13,205 bases of DNA, taken from contig JBGPND010000148.1 of the NCBI GenBank assembly GCA_041487355.1, positions 1-13,205 of the forward strand, in the 5' to 3' direction. The DNA comes from JAMXLO01 sp041487355 (GTDB lineage: Bacteria; Pseudomonadota; Alphaproteobacteria; Acetobacterales; Acetobacteraceae). A program made the translations under genes and the position numbers. The notes beneath the pieces are model-generated. The model was not told where the DNA came from and searched no databases. It saw only the letters and a program-made list of their open reading frames with translations. The first letter of the stretch is position 1. Each line of letters begins with the position of its first letter. Below, one piece after another: positions 1 through 6,933 of this stretch.

Positions 1-1
1 C

Positions 2-1099
2 AACAACCTGCTCGCCGTCATCACCGGCAATGCCGAGCTGGCCAAGCGGCGGCCGGCCGGAAATCTGCCGCGGTTGATGGACAACATCCTGCACGCCTGC
101 GAGCGCGGCGTCGCGCTGACCCGGCAACTCCTGTCGTTTTCGCGCCGGCGGGCAGCGAGCCCGCTTGTCATCGACCTGCGTGTCGAGATACCGCGCGTGG
201 CGGAGATGCTGCACGCATCGCTGCGCGGCAATATCGAGATGCGGATCGACGTCGCCGAACAGCTCTGGCTCATCGAAGCGGATCTCGCCGAACTCGAGAT
301 CGCCTTGCTGAATGTCGCGGTGAACGCGCGCGACGCCATGCCGCAGGGCGGACGGTTCGAAATCGAGGTCCGCAATGTGGCGCCTGGCAGCGGCGGGACA
401 GGCCTGGATGGCGAGCATGTCGCCATCGTGCTGCGCGACACCGGCATCGGTATTCCGGCAGACGTGATCGGCAAGGTCTTCGACCCATTCTTCACCACCA
501 AGGTCCCCGGCGAGGGCACCGGGCTTGGGCTCAGCCAGGTCTATGGATTTGCCCAGCAATCAGGCGGGATCGTCGCCATCGACAGCCAGCCCGGCAAGGG
601 CACCACCGTCACTGTCCGCCTGCCCCGCTCGCACAAGAATCTCGCGAGTGCCGCTGGCGCGGACCGCGCATCCGCTCCTGTGCAGGCGAGTGGGCGCATC
701 CTGCTGGTGGAGGACAATCCACTGGTCGCGACAGTGACGGCGCAGATGCTGGGCGCCATGGGCTTCGAAGTCGAAGTCGTCGATCGCGCCCGCAAGGCGC
801 TCGACCGGCTCGACGCGGAGGCCAGGTACTTCGACCTGCTGCTGACCGATGTGGTGATGCCGGAGGACATCAACGGGCTCGATCTGGCAATCGAGGTCCG
901 GGCGCGGTTTCCCAACCTGCCGATCATCCTGATGTCCGGCTATAACGAGGTGGTCGGTGCGGATGGCGGGGCTTTTCCGATGTTGCGCAAGCCGGTCCGC
1001 TACGACGAACTGCAACGGACCGTCAGCAGGTTCCTGAGGCAGTCGGCGGATCACGCGAAACAGATCGCGGACGTGAATGCCAGCCCCGCCGCGGGCTGA
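2..1099 (+). CDS. Hybrid sensor histidine kinase, C-terminal part (5' end outside window)
   Basis: This is the end of a two-component hybrid kinase: it would autophosphorylate on His and pass the phosphate to its own receiver domain. The frame is open from base 2 (365 residues visible), and the first residues, NNLLAVITGNAEL, match the segment just after the phospho-acceptor His of HisKA domains (HDFNNLL), so that His lies just outside the window. The ATP-binding domain follows, with N-box NARDAMPQGG (near residues 107-117), D-box DTGIGIP, F-box FDPFFTTK and G-box GEGTGLGL. A receiver domain occupies roughly residues 230-350, with the acidic pair in LVEDN, the predicted phospho-acceptor Asp in LLTDVVMP (about residue 283) and the conserved Lys in LRKPV. 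The sensor part is not visible, so the signal is unknown. The gene converges on hpf with 16 bases between the stops. The family assignment is firm; the specific pathway is not. Confidence 0.93.
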   Translation, partial: NNLLAVITGNAELAKRRPAGNLPRLMDNILHACERGVALTRQLLSFSRRRAASPLVIDLRVEIPRVAEMLHASLRGNIEMRIDVAEQLWLIEADLAELEIALLNVAVNARDAMPQGGRFEIEVRNVAPGSGGTGLDGEHVAIVLRDTGIGIPADVIGKVFDPFFTTKVPGEGTGLGLSQVYGFAQQSGGIVAIDSQPGKGTTVTVRLPRSHKNLASAAGADRASAPVQASGRILLVEDNPLVATVTAQMLGAMGFEVEVVDRARKALDRLDAEARYFDLLLTDVVMPEDINGLDLAIEVRARFPNLPIILMSGYNEVVGADGGAFPMLRKPVRYDELQRTVSRFLRQSADHAKQIADVNASPAAG

Positions 1100-1115
1100 G
1101 CCCGTCCTCCCCCAA

Positions 1116-1703
1116 TCAGCCGCCGCTTGGATCGATCCAGCCGATATTGCCGTCGCTCCGACGGTAGACGACATTCAACCCGCCCGTGGTGCTGTTGCGG
1201 AACATCAGCACCGGCTGATCGGCAAGATCCATCCGCATCACCGCCTCGCTCACCGACAACCGGCTGATCTCGGTCATCTGCTCGGCAATCACGGTCGCAT
1301 AGGCAACCGTCTGCATTTCGCCATTGGCGGCGGGCGCGGCGCCACCGTCTTCCTGTTGCAGGGTATACTGACGCGCCGCCTCAGGCCGCTCGCGATTGGC
1401 CGTGTCGCGCGCATGCTCGTTCACGCGGCGGCGATAGCGCCGCAGCCGCTTGGCGATGTGCTCGGCCGCATCGTCGAACGCAGAGTTGGCATCCGCCGCC
1501 TCGCCTTCGCCGCGCAGCATCAGCCCTCGGCCGGCATGCACATTGATGTCGCAGGTGAAGAAACTCCGCGCACGGCTGAACGTGACATACGCCTCCAGCG
1601 CATGATCGAAATACTTGCTGGCGATGACATCCAGGTGATCGGATACGCGTGTGCGCAGTGCATCCGACAATTCCACCTGCTTGCCCGAAACCGTGATCTG
1701 CAT
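1116..1703 (-). CDS. hpf: Ribosome hibernation promoting factor, long form
   Basis: HPF binds the 30S decoding region in stationary phase or stress and dimerises 70S ribosomes into inactive 100S particles. The N-terminal ribosome-binding domain (about residues 1-100) begins MQITVSGKQVELSDALR and has the basic helix HIAKRLRRYRRRVNEH. After a variable linker, a C-terminal dimerisation domain ends VVYRRSDGNIGWIDP. At 195 residues it is the long form, which needs no separate RMF. The start is chosen at 1703 rather than the adjacent ATG at 1706. A strong Shine-Dalgarno (1708-1716) leaves 7 bases between its GGAG and the 1703 ATG but only 4 to the 1706 ATG, and the family typically begins with a single Met before Q/H-(I/V)-TVSGK. 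It lies directly downstream of rpoN (66 bases), the classical arrangement, so it is probably co-transcribed. ptsN, which often follows hpf, is absent. Confidence 0.95.
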   Translation of the reverse strand: MQITVSGKQVELSDALRTRVSDHLDVIASKYFDHALEAYVTFSRARSFFTCDINVHAGRGLMLRGEGEAADANSAFDDAAEHIAKRLRRYRRRVNEHARDTANRERPEAARQYTLQQEDGGAAPAANGEMQTVAYATVIAEQMTEISRLSVSEAVMRMDLADQPVLMFRNSTTGGLNVVYRRSDGNIGWIDPSGG

Positions 1704-1707
1704 CATG

Positions 1708-1716
1708 CCTCTCCCC
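1708..1716 (-). promoter_or_regulatory. Shine-Dalgarno of hpf
   Basis: Read on the minus strand this is GGGGAGAGG, the clearest ribosome-binding site I checked by eye in the window. Its GGAG core is 7 bases from the ATG at 1703 and 4 from the ATG at 1706, which favours the second ATG as the hpf start. A strong own site is consistent with hpf being translated independently of rpoN despite likely co-transcription. Confidence 0.7.
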
Positions 1717-1769
1717 GAACGTGAAAGAGCGGGGTGCTGCCGGTCCGGGGGTCGCGCGGAATGGCGGCC

Positions 1770-3269
1770 TCAGGCCGGCACGGCTTTCTCCCGCCGGCGC
1801 TGCACAGAATTGGGGATGCGCAGCGCGTCCCGGTATTTGGCCACGGTCCGGCGGGCAATGTCCACGCCCTCCTGCCGCAAGGCCACCACAATCGCATCGT
1901 CTGATAATACGCCGTCTGCCGTCTCCGCTCCGACCAGCGTCCGAATGCGATACCGTACCGCCTCGGCGCTATGACTCTCGCCATCGGTACCTGAGATCGC
2001 CGTGGTGAAGAAATACTTAAGCTCGAACGTTCCGCGCGGCGTCGCGATGTACTTGTTCGCCGTCACGCGGCTCACCGTGCTCTCATGCATCTCCACCGCT
2101 TCGGCGATGTCGCGCAGAATGAGCGGGCGCAGATGCGCAACACCATGACGCAGAAATCCGTCCTGCCGGCGGATGATTTCCGCCGCCACCTTCAGAATGG
2201 TCTGCGCGCGCTGCTGCAATGAGCGAACCAGCCAGTTCGCACTCGCCAAATGCTCCGCGAGGAACAGCCGCTCCTCCTTGCGCGCGCGCGGCGCAACACG
2301 GGCATAGAACCGCTCGTTCACCAGCAGCCGCGGCATCGTGTCCGGATTGAGCTCGATCAGCCAGCCTTCGTCAGCGCCCGGGCGCATCAGGATATCGGGC
2401 ACCACGATTTGCACCGGCGCCGCCTCATAGCTCGCCGCCGGCTTTGGATCGAGCGTGCGGATCTCGGCAACCATGTCCGTCAGATCATCAGCATCGACGC
2501 CGCAGATCGCCATCAGCCGCCGCATGTCCCGCCGGCCCAGCAAATCGAGATTGTCGAGCAGAGCCGCCATCGCCGGATCCAACCGGTTGCGCTCGGCGAG
2601 CTGTGCGGCCAGGCACTCCTTCAGGTCACGCGCGAACAGTCCCGCCGGGTCGAAGTGCATCATGCGCGAACGCACCGCCTCGATCCGCTCGAGCGGAATC
2701 GCCATCGCGTCGGCAATCGCCGTGGGCTCGGCGGTCAGCCGTCCGGCCGGACAAAGCAGCGCGATCAGATGCGCACCGATCATCCGATCCACCGGATCGT
2801 CGAACGAGAGCCGGAGCTGCTCGCCGAGATGATCGCGCAGCGGGCGGCGTGCATCCGCGATATCCTCGATGCCGCGCTCGTCGGTGTCGAAGTCGCGCGC
2901 CCCGCCATGCCCATTGATCGCCTGTGACCGCGGCGCGCCATCCGCCACACCGCCCGGATCATAGGTCTCGCTATAATCGGTATCGAGCGGTGCCGCTGTC
3001 TCGGACGGCAGCGTGTCCGCCTGTGCGAGCTGAGCGACATCCACCGCCTCGCTGACCCGCTCGGGAATCTGGTCCGGCGCCGCGCGCTCGGTCTCGGGAA
3101 CCTCCGCCCTGTCATCGCGCTCGAGCAGCGGATTCCGCTCCAGCTCCTCTTCGACGAAGCTGGCCACCTCGATGTTGGAATATTGCAGGAGCTTGATGGC
3201 CTGACGCAACTGCGGCGTCATGACCAGGGTCTGTGTCTGGCGAAGATCGAGACGTGGACCGAGTGCCAT
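1770..3269 (-). CDS. rpoN: RNA polymerase sigma-54 factor
   Basis: Sigma-54 directs RNA polymerase to -24/-12 promoters, which open only with an AAA+ enhancer-binding activator. The 499-residue protein has the three expected parts. Region I (about 9-49) is rich in Gln/Leu (LRQTQTLVMTPQLRQAIKLL, then NPLL) and serves activator response. An acidic, low-conservation region II spans about 50-130. Region III carries the core-binding domain, a helix-turn-helix segment (AEAVEMHESTVSRVTANKYI) and the RpoN box ARRTVAKYRD at residues 472-481. The usual RpoN box ends in E; the D here is conservative. Length is normal for the family. It starts 53 bases after the lptB stop and lacks an obvious Shine-Dalgarno (minus-strand sequence before the ATG is GGCTATCCGCA). 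No enhancer-binding activator is in the window, so the regulon cannot be inferred from here. Confidence 0.97.
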   Translation of the reverse strand: MALGPRLDLRQTQTLVMTPQLRQAIKLLQYSNIEVASFVEEELERNPLLERDDRAEVPETERAAPDQIPERVSEAVDVAQLAQADTLPSETAAPLDTDYSETYDPGGVADGAPRSQAINGHGGARDFDTDERGIEDIADARRPLRDHLGEQLRLSFDDPVDRMIGAHLIALLCPAGRLTAEPTAIADAMAIPLERIEAVRSRMMHFDPAGLFARDLKECLAAQLAERNRLDPAMAALLDNLDLLGRRDMRRLMAICGVDADDLTDMVAEIRTLDPKPAASYEAAPVQIVVPDILMRPGADEGWLIELNPDTMPRLLVNERFYARVAPRARKEERLFLAEHLASANWLVRSLQQRAQTILKVAAEIIRRQDGFLRHGVAHLRPLILRDIAEAVEMHESTVSRVTANKYIATPRGTFELKYFFTTAISGTDGESHSAEAVRYRIRTLVGAETADGVLSDDAIVVALRQEGVDIARRTVAKYRDALRIPNSVQRRREKAVPA

Positions 3270-3322
3270 TGCGGATAGCCTAGTTCTGCATCACCCGGCG
3301 GATCGTCAGCGACAGCGACATG

Positions 3323-4102
3323 CTACAGGCTGAACCTTTCGCCGAGATAAACCCGACGCACGTCCTCGTGCGCCACCACTTCGTGTGGCCGCCCCTCCAT
3401 CAGCATCTGGCCGTCATGCATGATGTAGGCCCGATCGATGATGCCGAGCGTCTCGCGCACATTATGATCGGTGATCAGCACGCCAATGCCGCGATCCTTC
3501 AGATGCGAAACGAGATCGCGGATCTCGCCGACCGCGATCGGGTCGATGCCCGCCAGCGGTTCGTCCAGCAGGATGTAGGCAGGCTGAGATGCCAGCGCGC
3601 GGGCGATCTCCACGCGACGCCGCTCACCACCCGACAAGGCGAGCGCGGGCGTGCGGCGGAGATGGCCGATGCCAAACTCGCCGAGCAACTCGTCCAGCAT
3701 CAGGTCACGCTTGTCCGGATCGGGCTCCACCACCTCGAGCACCGCCATCACGTTCTGCTCCACATTGAGGCCGCGAAACACGCTCGCCTCCTGCGGCAGA
3801 TAGCCGATGCCCAAACGCGCACGGCGATACATGGGCAAGCTGGTGATGTCGGCGCCGTCCAGGCTGATCGAGCCGGTATCCGGCTGCACCAGGCCAACGA
3901 TCATGTAGAAGGTGGTGGTCTTGCCGGCACCGTTCGGGCCCAACAGCCCGACCGCCTCGCCACGCCGCAGCTCGATCGTGACGTTCCGCACCACCGGGCG
4001 TTTCTTGTAGGTCTTCCCTACCCCGCGCGCCACGAGCCCCGCGCCGCCCGGCAACAGCCGAAGCTCCGCTGCCGGCCGCGTCTCTGTCCGCATGTCCTTC
4101 AT
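3323..4102 (-). CDS. lptB: LPS export ABC transporter ATP-binding protein LptB
   Basis: LptB is the cytoplasmic ATPase of the LptB2FG(C) machine that pulls LPS out of the inner membrane and drives it along the periplasmic bridge. All ABC motifs are present in the 259 residues: Walker A GPNGAGKTT (55-63), Q-loop YLPQE (Q104), signature LSGGERRRVE (156-165), Walker B YILLDEP (176-182) with catalytic Glu, and switch His in TDHNVRE (H213). The segment GYLPQEASVFRGLNVEQN is characteristic of LptB rather than generic ABC proteins. The start codon overlaps the lptA stop (ATGA), indicating translational coupling. An alternative ATG three codons later (4093) lacks that overlap and is less likely. About 20 residues precede the conserved ABC core, a slightly longer N-terminus than in E. 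coli. lptF and lptG are not here. Confidence 0.97.
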   Translation of the reverse strand: MKDMRTETRPAAELRLLPGGAGLVARGVGKTYKKRPVVRNVTIELRRGEAVGLLGPNGAGKTTTFYMIVGLVQPDTGSISLDGADITSLPMYRRARLGIGYLPQEASVFRGLNVEQNVMAVLEVVEPDPDKRDLMLDELLGEFGIGHLRRTPALALSGGERRRVEIARALASQPAYILLDEPLAGIDPIAVGEIRDLVSHLKDRGIGVLITDHNVRETLGIIDRAYIMHDGQMLMEGRPHEVVAHEDVRRVYLGERFSL

Positions 4103-5103
4103 TGCGCCGCCCCCGCCGGCTTGCCCGCGACCGCACCACCTGGCTGGCCAGGCGGAGGCTGTCCGGTGAGCTGCCTGTTGGACTCGTCGTTCGGAATGAC
4201 CAGCCCCTGCACCCGCTCGCCGGTGCCAGCGAGCAGACGCGAAATGCCGGTCTTCATGTTCACCTCCGCCTCCGAGCCGTCGAGCTGGTTCTGCCCGCGC
4301 GTGATGCGCACACGCCCAGCCAGCCGGGCAATGCCGCTGTCGGGCACATAGACCGCGCGGTCGCCGATCGCGGTGTCGCTGACGGTGCGAACCGAAACGT
4401 TGCCGAACGCTTCGACCTTCTGCAGCTTGCCCGAGGCACCGAGTGGATCGTCGGTGGCCGGCTGCGCCGCCACATGCGTCGTCCCCGCCGGCGGCGCCGG
4501 TGCATCGCTGGTATAGGCGACCAACGTATCTGCCGCGAGCCGGCGACCGTCGTTGGTGACCACCACTGCGTTGCCGCGCGCCACGGCCATGTGCTTCTGC
4601 GACCAGTATTCCAGGCTGTCCCGCGCCGTCAGCACATCACTCGGCGTGGTCAGCTTCAGGTCATGCCCGGTCATCACCAACACGGCCTGGTCGATGTCGT
4701 ACACCGCACGATCGCCCTGCGCCTGGTCGGTGGCGGTGAAGATGTGGACATGTCCCTCGGCCTGCACCCGATAGATCTCGTTGCCGCCGGTGTCGCTACC
4801 GGCAGTGATGGCGGCCTGGGCCGGCTGCTCCGCCGCCCCGGCCTTGGGCCGGTAGAAGGCGATCAAGCGGTCCGCCGCCACCGTCACGTTCTGCCGCACC
4901 GCCCGCGCATTGCCGCGCGCGATCACCTGCCGCTCCTCCTGCCGCCACTCGATCCCGTCGCTCGCCGTAATGTCGATCGGCCCGCCATGCGCGAGGTCCA
5001 ATTGCTGTGCCCGCACCCGGCCGGACGGGATCATCACCGCGACGGCCAGCACGGCGGCGAGAAAGGTCCCCCTGGCGTTCCGTGCAGCCGCACCAGCTCT
5101 CAT
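4099..5103 (-). CDS. lptA: LPS transport periplasmic protein LptA (OstA family), extended
   Basis: LptA forms the periplasmic beta-jellyroll bridge along which LPS slides between LptC and LptD. An N-terminal signal peptide is visible: basic residues, a hydrophobic stretch (about 13-25) and a cleavage-like VRA|QQ at about residue 32. The mature part opens with DITASDGIEWRQEERQVIARGNARAV, the typical start of an OstA-like domain, followed by repeating beta-strand patterns (ADRLIAFYRP, VYDIDQAVLVMTG, DSLEYWSQKHMAVARGNAVV). At 334 residues it is much longer than E. coli LptA (185). The surplus comes from Ala/Pro-rich spacers (about 215-240) and a Pro/Gly/Ala-rich C-terminal tail from about residue 305. 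Both ends overlap neighbours by 4 bases (lptC stop, lptB start). The N-terminal domain and the context make the assignment secure; the added strands could instead reflect a fused second OstA unit. Confidence 0.93.
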   Translation of the reverse strand: MRAGAAARNARGTFLAAVLAVAVMIPSGRVRAQQLDLAHGGPIDITASDGIEWRQEERQVIARGNARAVRQNVTVAADRLIAFYRPKAGAAEQPAQAAITAGSDTGGNEIYRVQAEGHVHIFTATDQAQGDRAVYDIDQAVLVMTGHDLKLTTPSDVLTARDSLEYWSQKHMAVARGNAVVVTNDGRRLAADTLVAYTSDAPAPPAGTTHVAAQPATDDPLGASGKLQKVEAFGNVSVRTVSDTAIGDRAVYVPDSGIARLAGRVRITRGQNQLDGSEAEVNMKTGISRLLAGTGERVQGLVIPNDESNRQLTGQPPPGQPGGAVAGKPAGAAQ

Positions 5104-5786
5104 GGCGATGATCCGTTCAGGACGACGTGGGCGGGCCCGGCGAACTGGATGGCGGCGCCTTTGTCGGTGACGGTAAATCCCTGCGAGTCGAGGGTGCCGA
5201 ACGGACCTTCGGCGTGCGTCGGATCGGAGCTGGCGGCGGCGCCGTTCTTCAGGTCGATCGAGGCGCTGGCAGTGACCAGGGTGGTGCCGTCGTCGCGGTA
5301 GAGGGTGACGGCCTGCGACAGATCGAGCTGGTTGCTGTGTTGCAGGTAGACGCCTTGCTTGGCCTGCAGCATCAGCCAGGTGCCGTTTTCCAGGGTGATG
5401 TCGGCCTTCGGCACGGTCAGGTCGATCCTTTCCGGGCCGTCCTGCTGGGCGGTGGCGGCCGTCACCGTATAGGGCCGGCCGCGCTCATCCACGCCATGGT
5501 AGCGGGCGTCGGTCAGGCGGGCGCCGCCCACCTCTCCGCCCATGTGCTGGAACGCTATGCGCACCGAGTCCTTCGCGCGATCGATCTGCGGCCAGAGCGC
5601 GATGGTGGCAAGCAGCAGCAGCGCGCCTGCAGGCAGCAACCACTTGGTCAGCGTGATGACGATGCGCCGGCGCGCCAATCCGCCTGGGTTGGGGGGGAGA
5701 CGCACGCGGGTGGCGGCGGCGGCGACCAGATGCTGTCCGGGTCGTCGGGCGGGACCGGACCGCGCGGGCAGCGGGTCTATCGTCAT
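5100..5786 (-). CDS. lptC: LPS export system protein LptC
   Basis: LptC is a bitopic inner-membrane protein that takes LPS from LptB2FG and passes it to LptA through a periplasmic jellyroll. The 228-residue protein has one membrane segment at about residues 45-65 (TKWLLPAGALLLLATIALWP), then a periplasmic domain with the family-typical GGARLTDARYHGVDERGRPY and alternating strands such as TWLMLQAKQGVYLQHSNQLDL and TLYRDDGTTLVTASASIDL. The segment ahead of the membrane helix is about 44 residues, basic and Pro-rich, versus only a few residues in E. coli LptC; it would lie in the cytoplasm. Start (5786) and stop (5100) each overlap the neighbouring gene in an ATGA, so kdsD, lptC and lptA look translationally coupled. 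Sequence similarity in this family is generally weak, so topology and gene order carry much of the assignment. Confidence 0.92.
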   Translation of the reverse strand: MTIDPLPARSGPARRPGQHLVAAAATRVRLPPNPGGLARRRIVITLTKWLLPAGALLLLATIALWPQIDRAKDSVRIAFQHMGGEVGGARLTDARYHGVDERGRPYTVTAATAQQDGPERIDLTVPKADITLENGTWLMLQAKQGVYLQHSNQLDLSQAVTLYRDDGTTLVTASASIDLKNGAAASSDPTHAEGPFGTLDSQGFTVTDKGAAIQFAGPAHVVLNGSSP

Positions 5787-6793
5787 GCCAAACCGGCCCG
5801 CAGCAGATCGTGGACATGCAGGATGCCGATCGGCGAGCCACGCGGATCGACCACGAACAGGGTGGTGATCGGCCGCCCGCGTGCGTTCATCACGTGCAGC
5901 GCCTCGACCGCCAGTGCCTCGGGGGCGATCGTGCGGGGCGAACGGGTCATGATCTCGCCCACCTGGCGGGACAGCAGGTCCGGCCCCATGGCACGTCGCA
6001 GGTCGCCGTCGGTGAGGATGCCGACGAGGCGGAAGCTGGCATCGACCACGCCGAGGCAGCCGAAGCGCTTCTCGGTCATCAGCAGGAGGGCGCGGTCCAT
6101 CGCCGTGTCGGGGGGTGCGAGCGGGACCGCGTCACCGCTGTGCATCAGGTCGCAAACACGGCGGAGCCGGGTGCCGAGACGGCCGCCGGGGTGGATCTGG
6201 CGGAAATCGGACTCGGTGAACCCCCGCCGGGTCAGCAGGGCGACCGCCAGAGCATCACCCAGCGCCATCTGCATGGTGGTGGACGTGGTCGGCGCGAGGC
6301 CCATCGGGCAGGCTTCCGCGGCCGGAGGCAAAGCGAGCGCAACGTCGGCCGCGGTTGCCAGCGTCGATCCGGGGCGAGCGGTGATAGCGACCAGCGGCAG
6401 AGCGAAACGGCGGGAGTGGGCGACGAGATCGGCCAGCTCAGCGGTTTCCCCGGAATTGGACAGCGCCAGCACGGCGTCGCCCGGGACGATCATGCCGAGG
6501 TCGCCGTGCGAGGCCTCGGCCGGATGGACGAACAGTGCCGGGCTACCGGTGGAGGCGAACGTGGCGGCGATCTTGCGCCCGACGTGGCCCGACTTGCCCA
6601 TGCCGGACACGACCACGCGGCCGGTCACCGCCGCGAGCAGATCGACGGCGCGGGCGAAACTGTCGTCCAGGCCAGCGGCGAGTGCCTGGAGCCCGGCCGC
6701 CTCGGTGCGCAGCACGGCGCGCGCCACCTCCAACTGGCCCGTCTCAGGGGGCCGGTCGCTTTCTGCCCTGGCGGCGGCAACGGCGGCAGTCAT
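5783..6793 (-). CDS. kdsD: Arabinose-5-phosphate isomerase (KdsD/KpsF/GutQ family)
   Basis: KdsD converts ribulose-5-phosphate to arabinose-5-phosphate, the first committed step toward Kdo, the sugar linking lipid A to the LPS core. The 336 residues match the usual length. A SIS sugar-isomerase domain (about 35-200) shows GMGKSGHVGRKIAATFASTG (64-83), the catalytic-region ASHGDLGM with H96, and phosphate-binding SNSGET (112-117). IHPGG (200-204) closes the isomerase domain. Two CBS domains follow (about 214-270 and 276-333), with the motif GILTDGDLRRA typical of the first repeat. It is the first gene of the lpt cluster, its stop overlapping the lptC start by 4 bases. kdsC, the Kdo-8-phosphate phosphatase gene often placed between kdsD and lptC, is missing here and must be elsewhere or replaced. 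GutQ and KpsF are close paralogues, but the lpt context favours KdsD. Confidence 0.95.
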   Translation of the reverse strand: MTAAVAAARAESDRPPETGQLEVARAVLRTEAAGLQALAAGLDDSFARAVDLLAAVTGRVVVSGMGKSGHVGRKIAATFASTGSPALFVHPAEASHGDLGMIVPGDAVLALSNSGETAELADLVAHSRRFALPLVAITARPGSTLATAADVALALPPAAEACPMGLAPTTSTTMQMALGDALAVALLTRRGFTESDFRQIHPGGRLGTRLRRVCDLMHSGDAVPLAPPDTAMDRALLLMTEKRFGCLGVVDASFRLVGILTDGDLRRAMGPDLLSRQVGEIMTRSPRTIAPEALAVEALHVMNARGRPITTLFVVDPRGSPIGILHVHDLLRAGLA

Positions 6794-6878
6794 CGCTCGG
6801 CTTCGTCCTGTGCGGTGCGGGGCAGGATCTTGTATTGACCAGCCGAGGCGGCCGGGTCAACCCGCATGGTAAGCGCCG

Positions 6879-6894
6879 GACAAGAATCATGCCA
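6879..6894 (-). promoter_or_regulatory. Weak sigma-54-like promoter motif upstream of kdsD
   Basis: The minus strand reads TGGCATG-ATTC-TTGTC, preceded by T. The sigma-54 consensus is YTGGCACG-N4-TTGCW. The GG element and its spacing fit, but the critical -12 GC is GT, so the match is partial. If used, the transcript would start about 75 bases before the kdsD ATG at 6793. No convincing sigma-70 promoter competes with it: TTGACC at 6855-6860 has no good -10 at 16-18 bases. Low confidence. Confidence 0.2.
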
Positions 6895-6912
6895 ATCGAC
6901 GGTTTCCGGGCA

Positions 6913-6933
6913 TGGCCGGGCTTGACCCGGCCA
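6913..6933 (-). terminator. Hairpin directly after the rnd stop codon
   Basis: TGGCCGGG (6913-6920) and CCCGGCCA (6926-6933) form a perfect 8-bp stem with a 5-base loop (CTTGA). On the minus strand the stem begins at the very next base after the rnd TGA (6934-6936). No T-run follows, so it is not a textbook intrinsic terminator; it may stabilise the 3' end or weakly terminate. It is one unit of the repeat pair at 6850-6933. Confidence 0.4.

Larger units (their letters stand above)
6850..6933. repeat. Inverted pair of a short palindromic repeat between rnd and kdsD
   Basis: Two similar units face each other in the rnd-kdsD gap. The right unit (6911-6932) read on the minus strand contains GGCCGGGTCAAGCCCGGCC followed by ATG. 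The left unit (6850-6868) read on the plus strand is GGCCGGGTCAACCCGCATG, the same unit with about three bases missing. They flank 42 bases (6869-6910). A similar GGCCGGG-CTTGA-CCCGGCC palindrome is, from memory, a frequent intergenic repeat in alphaproteobacteria, often mistranslated as MAGLDPAI- or GRVKPGH-like peptides. The copy number in this genome cannot be seen from one window. The gap's remaining bases hold only weak promoter-like motifs. Confidence 0.55.

Noticed and set aside
1092..1104. CGGGC-TGA-GCCCG mini-hairpin over the kinase stop codon as a terminator between convergent genes
   Set aside because: A 5-bp stem with a 3-base loop and no T-run is too weak to call in GC-rich DNA.
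1077..5301. Plus-strand frames opposite hpf, rpoN, lptB and lptA (for example 2250-2927, 3320-4351, 4102-5301)
   Set aside because: All are antisense to confidently identified genes and have His/Arg-rich translations without domains.
5686..5700. GGTTGGGGGGGAG-like run in lptC as another copy of the 37-bp repeat
   Set aside because: Only a few bases resemble the arm, there is no second arm, and it codes for ordinary LptC N-terminal residues.
6829..6860. TTGACC with downstream TACAAG as a sigma-70 promoter for kdsD
   Set aside because: The spacer is 20 bases and no good -10 hexamer lies at 16-18 bases. TTGACC is also part of the palindromic repeat unit.
5127..6872. 581-codon open frame on the plus strand, antisense to lptC and kdsD
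   Set aside because: It is a compositional shadow in high-GC DNA. The opposite strand carries complete, motif-rich KdsD and LptC, and the plus-strand translation shows no recognisable domain.
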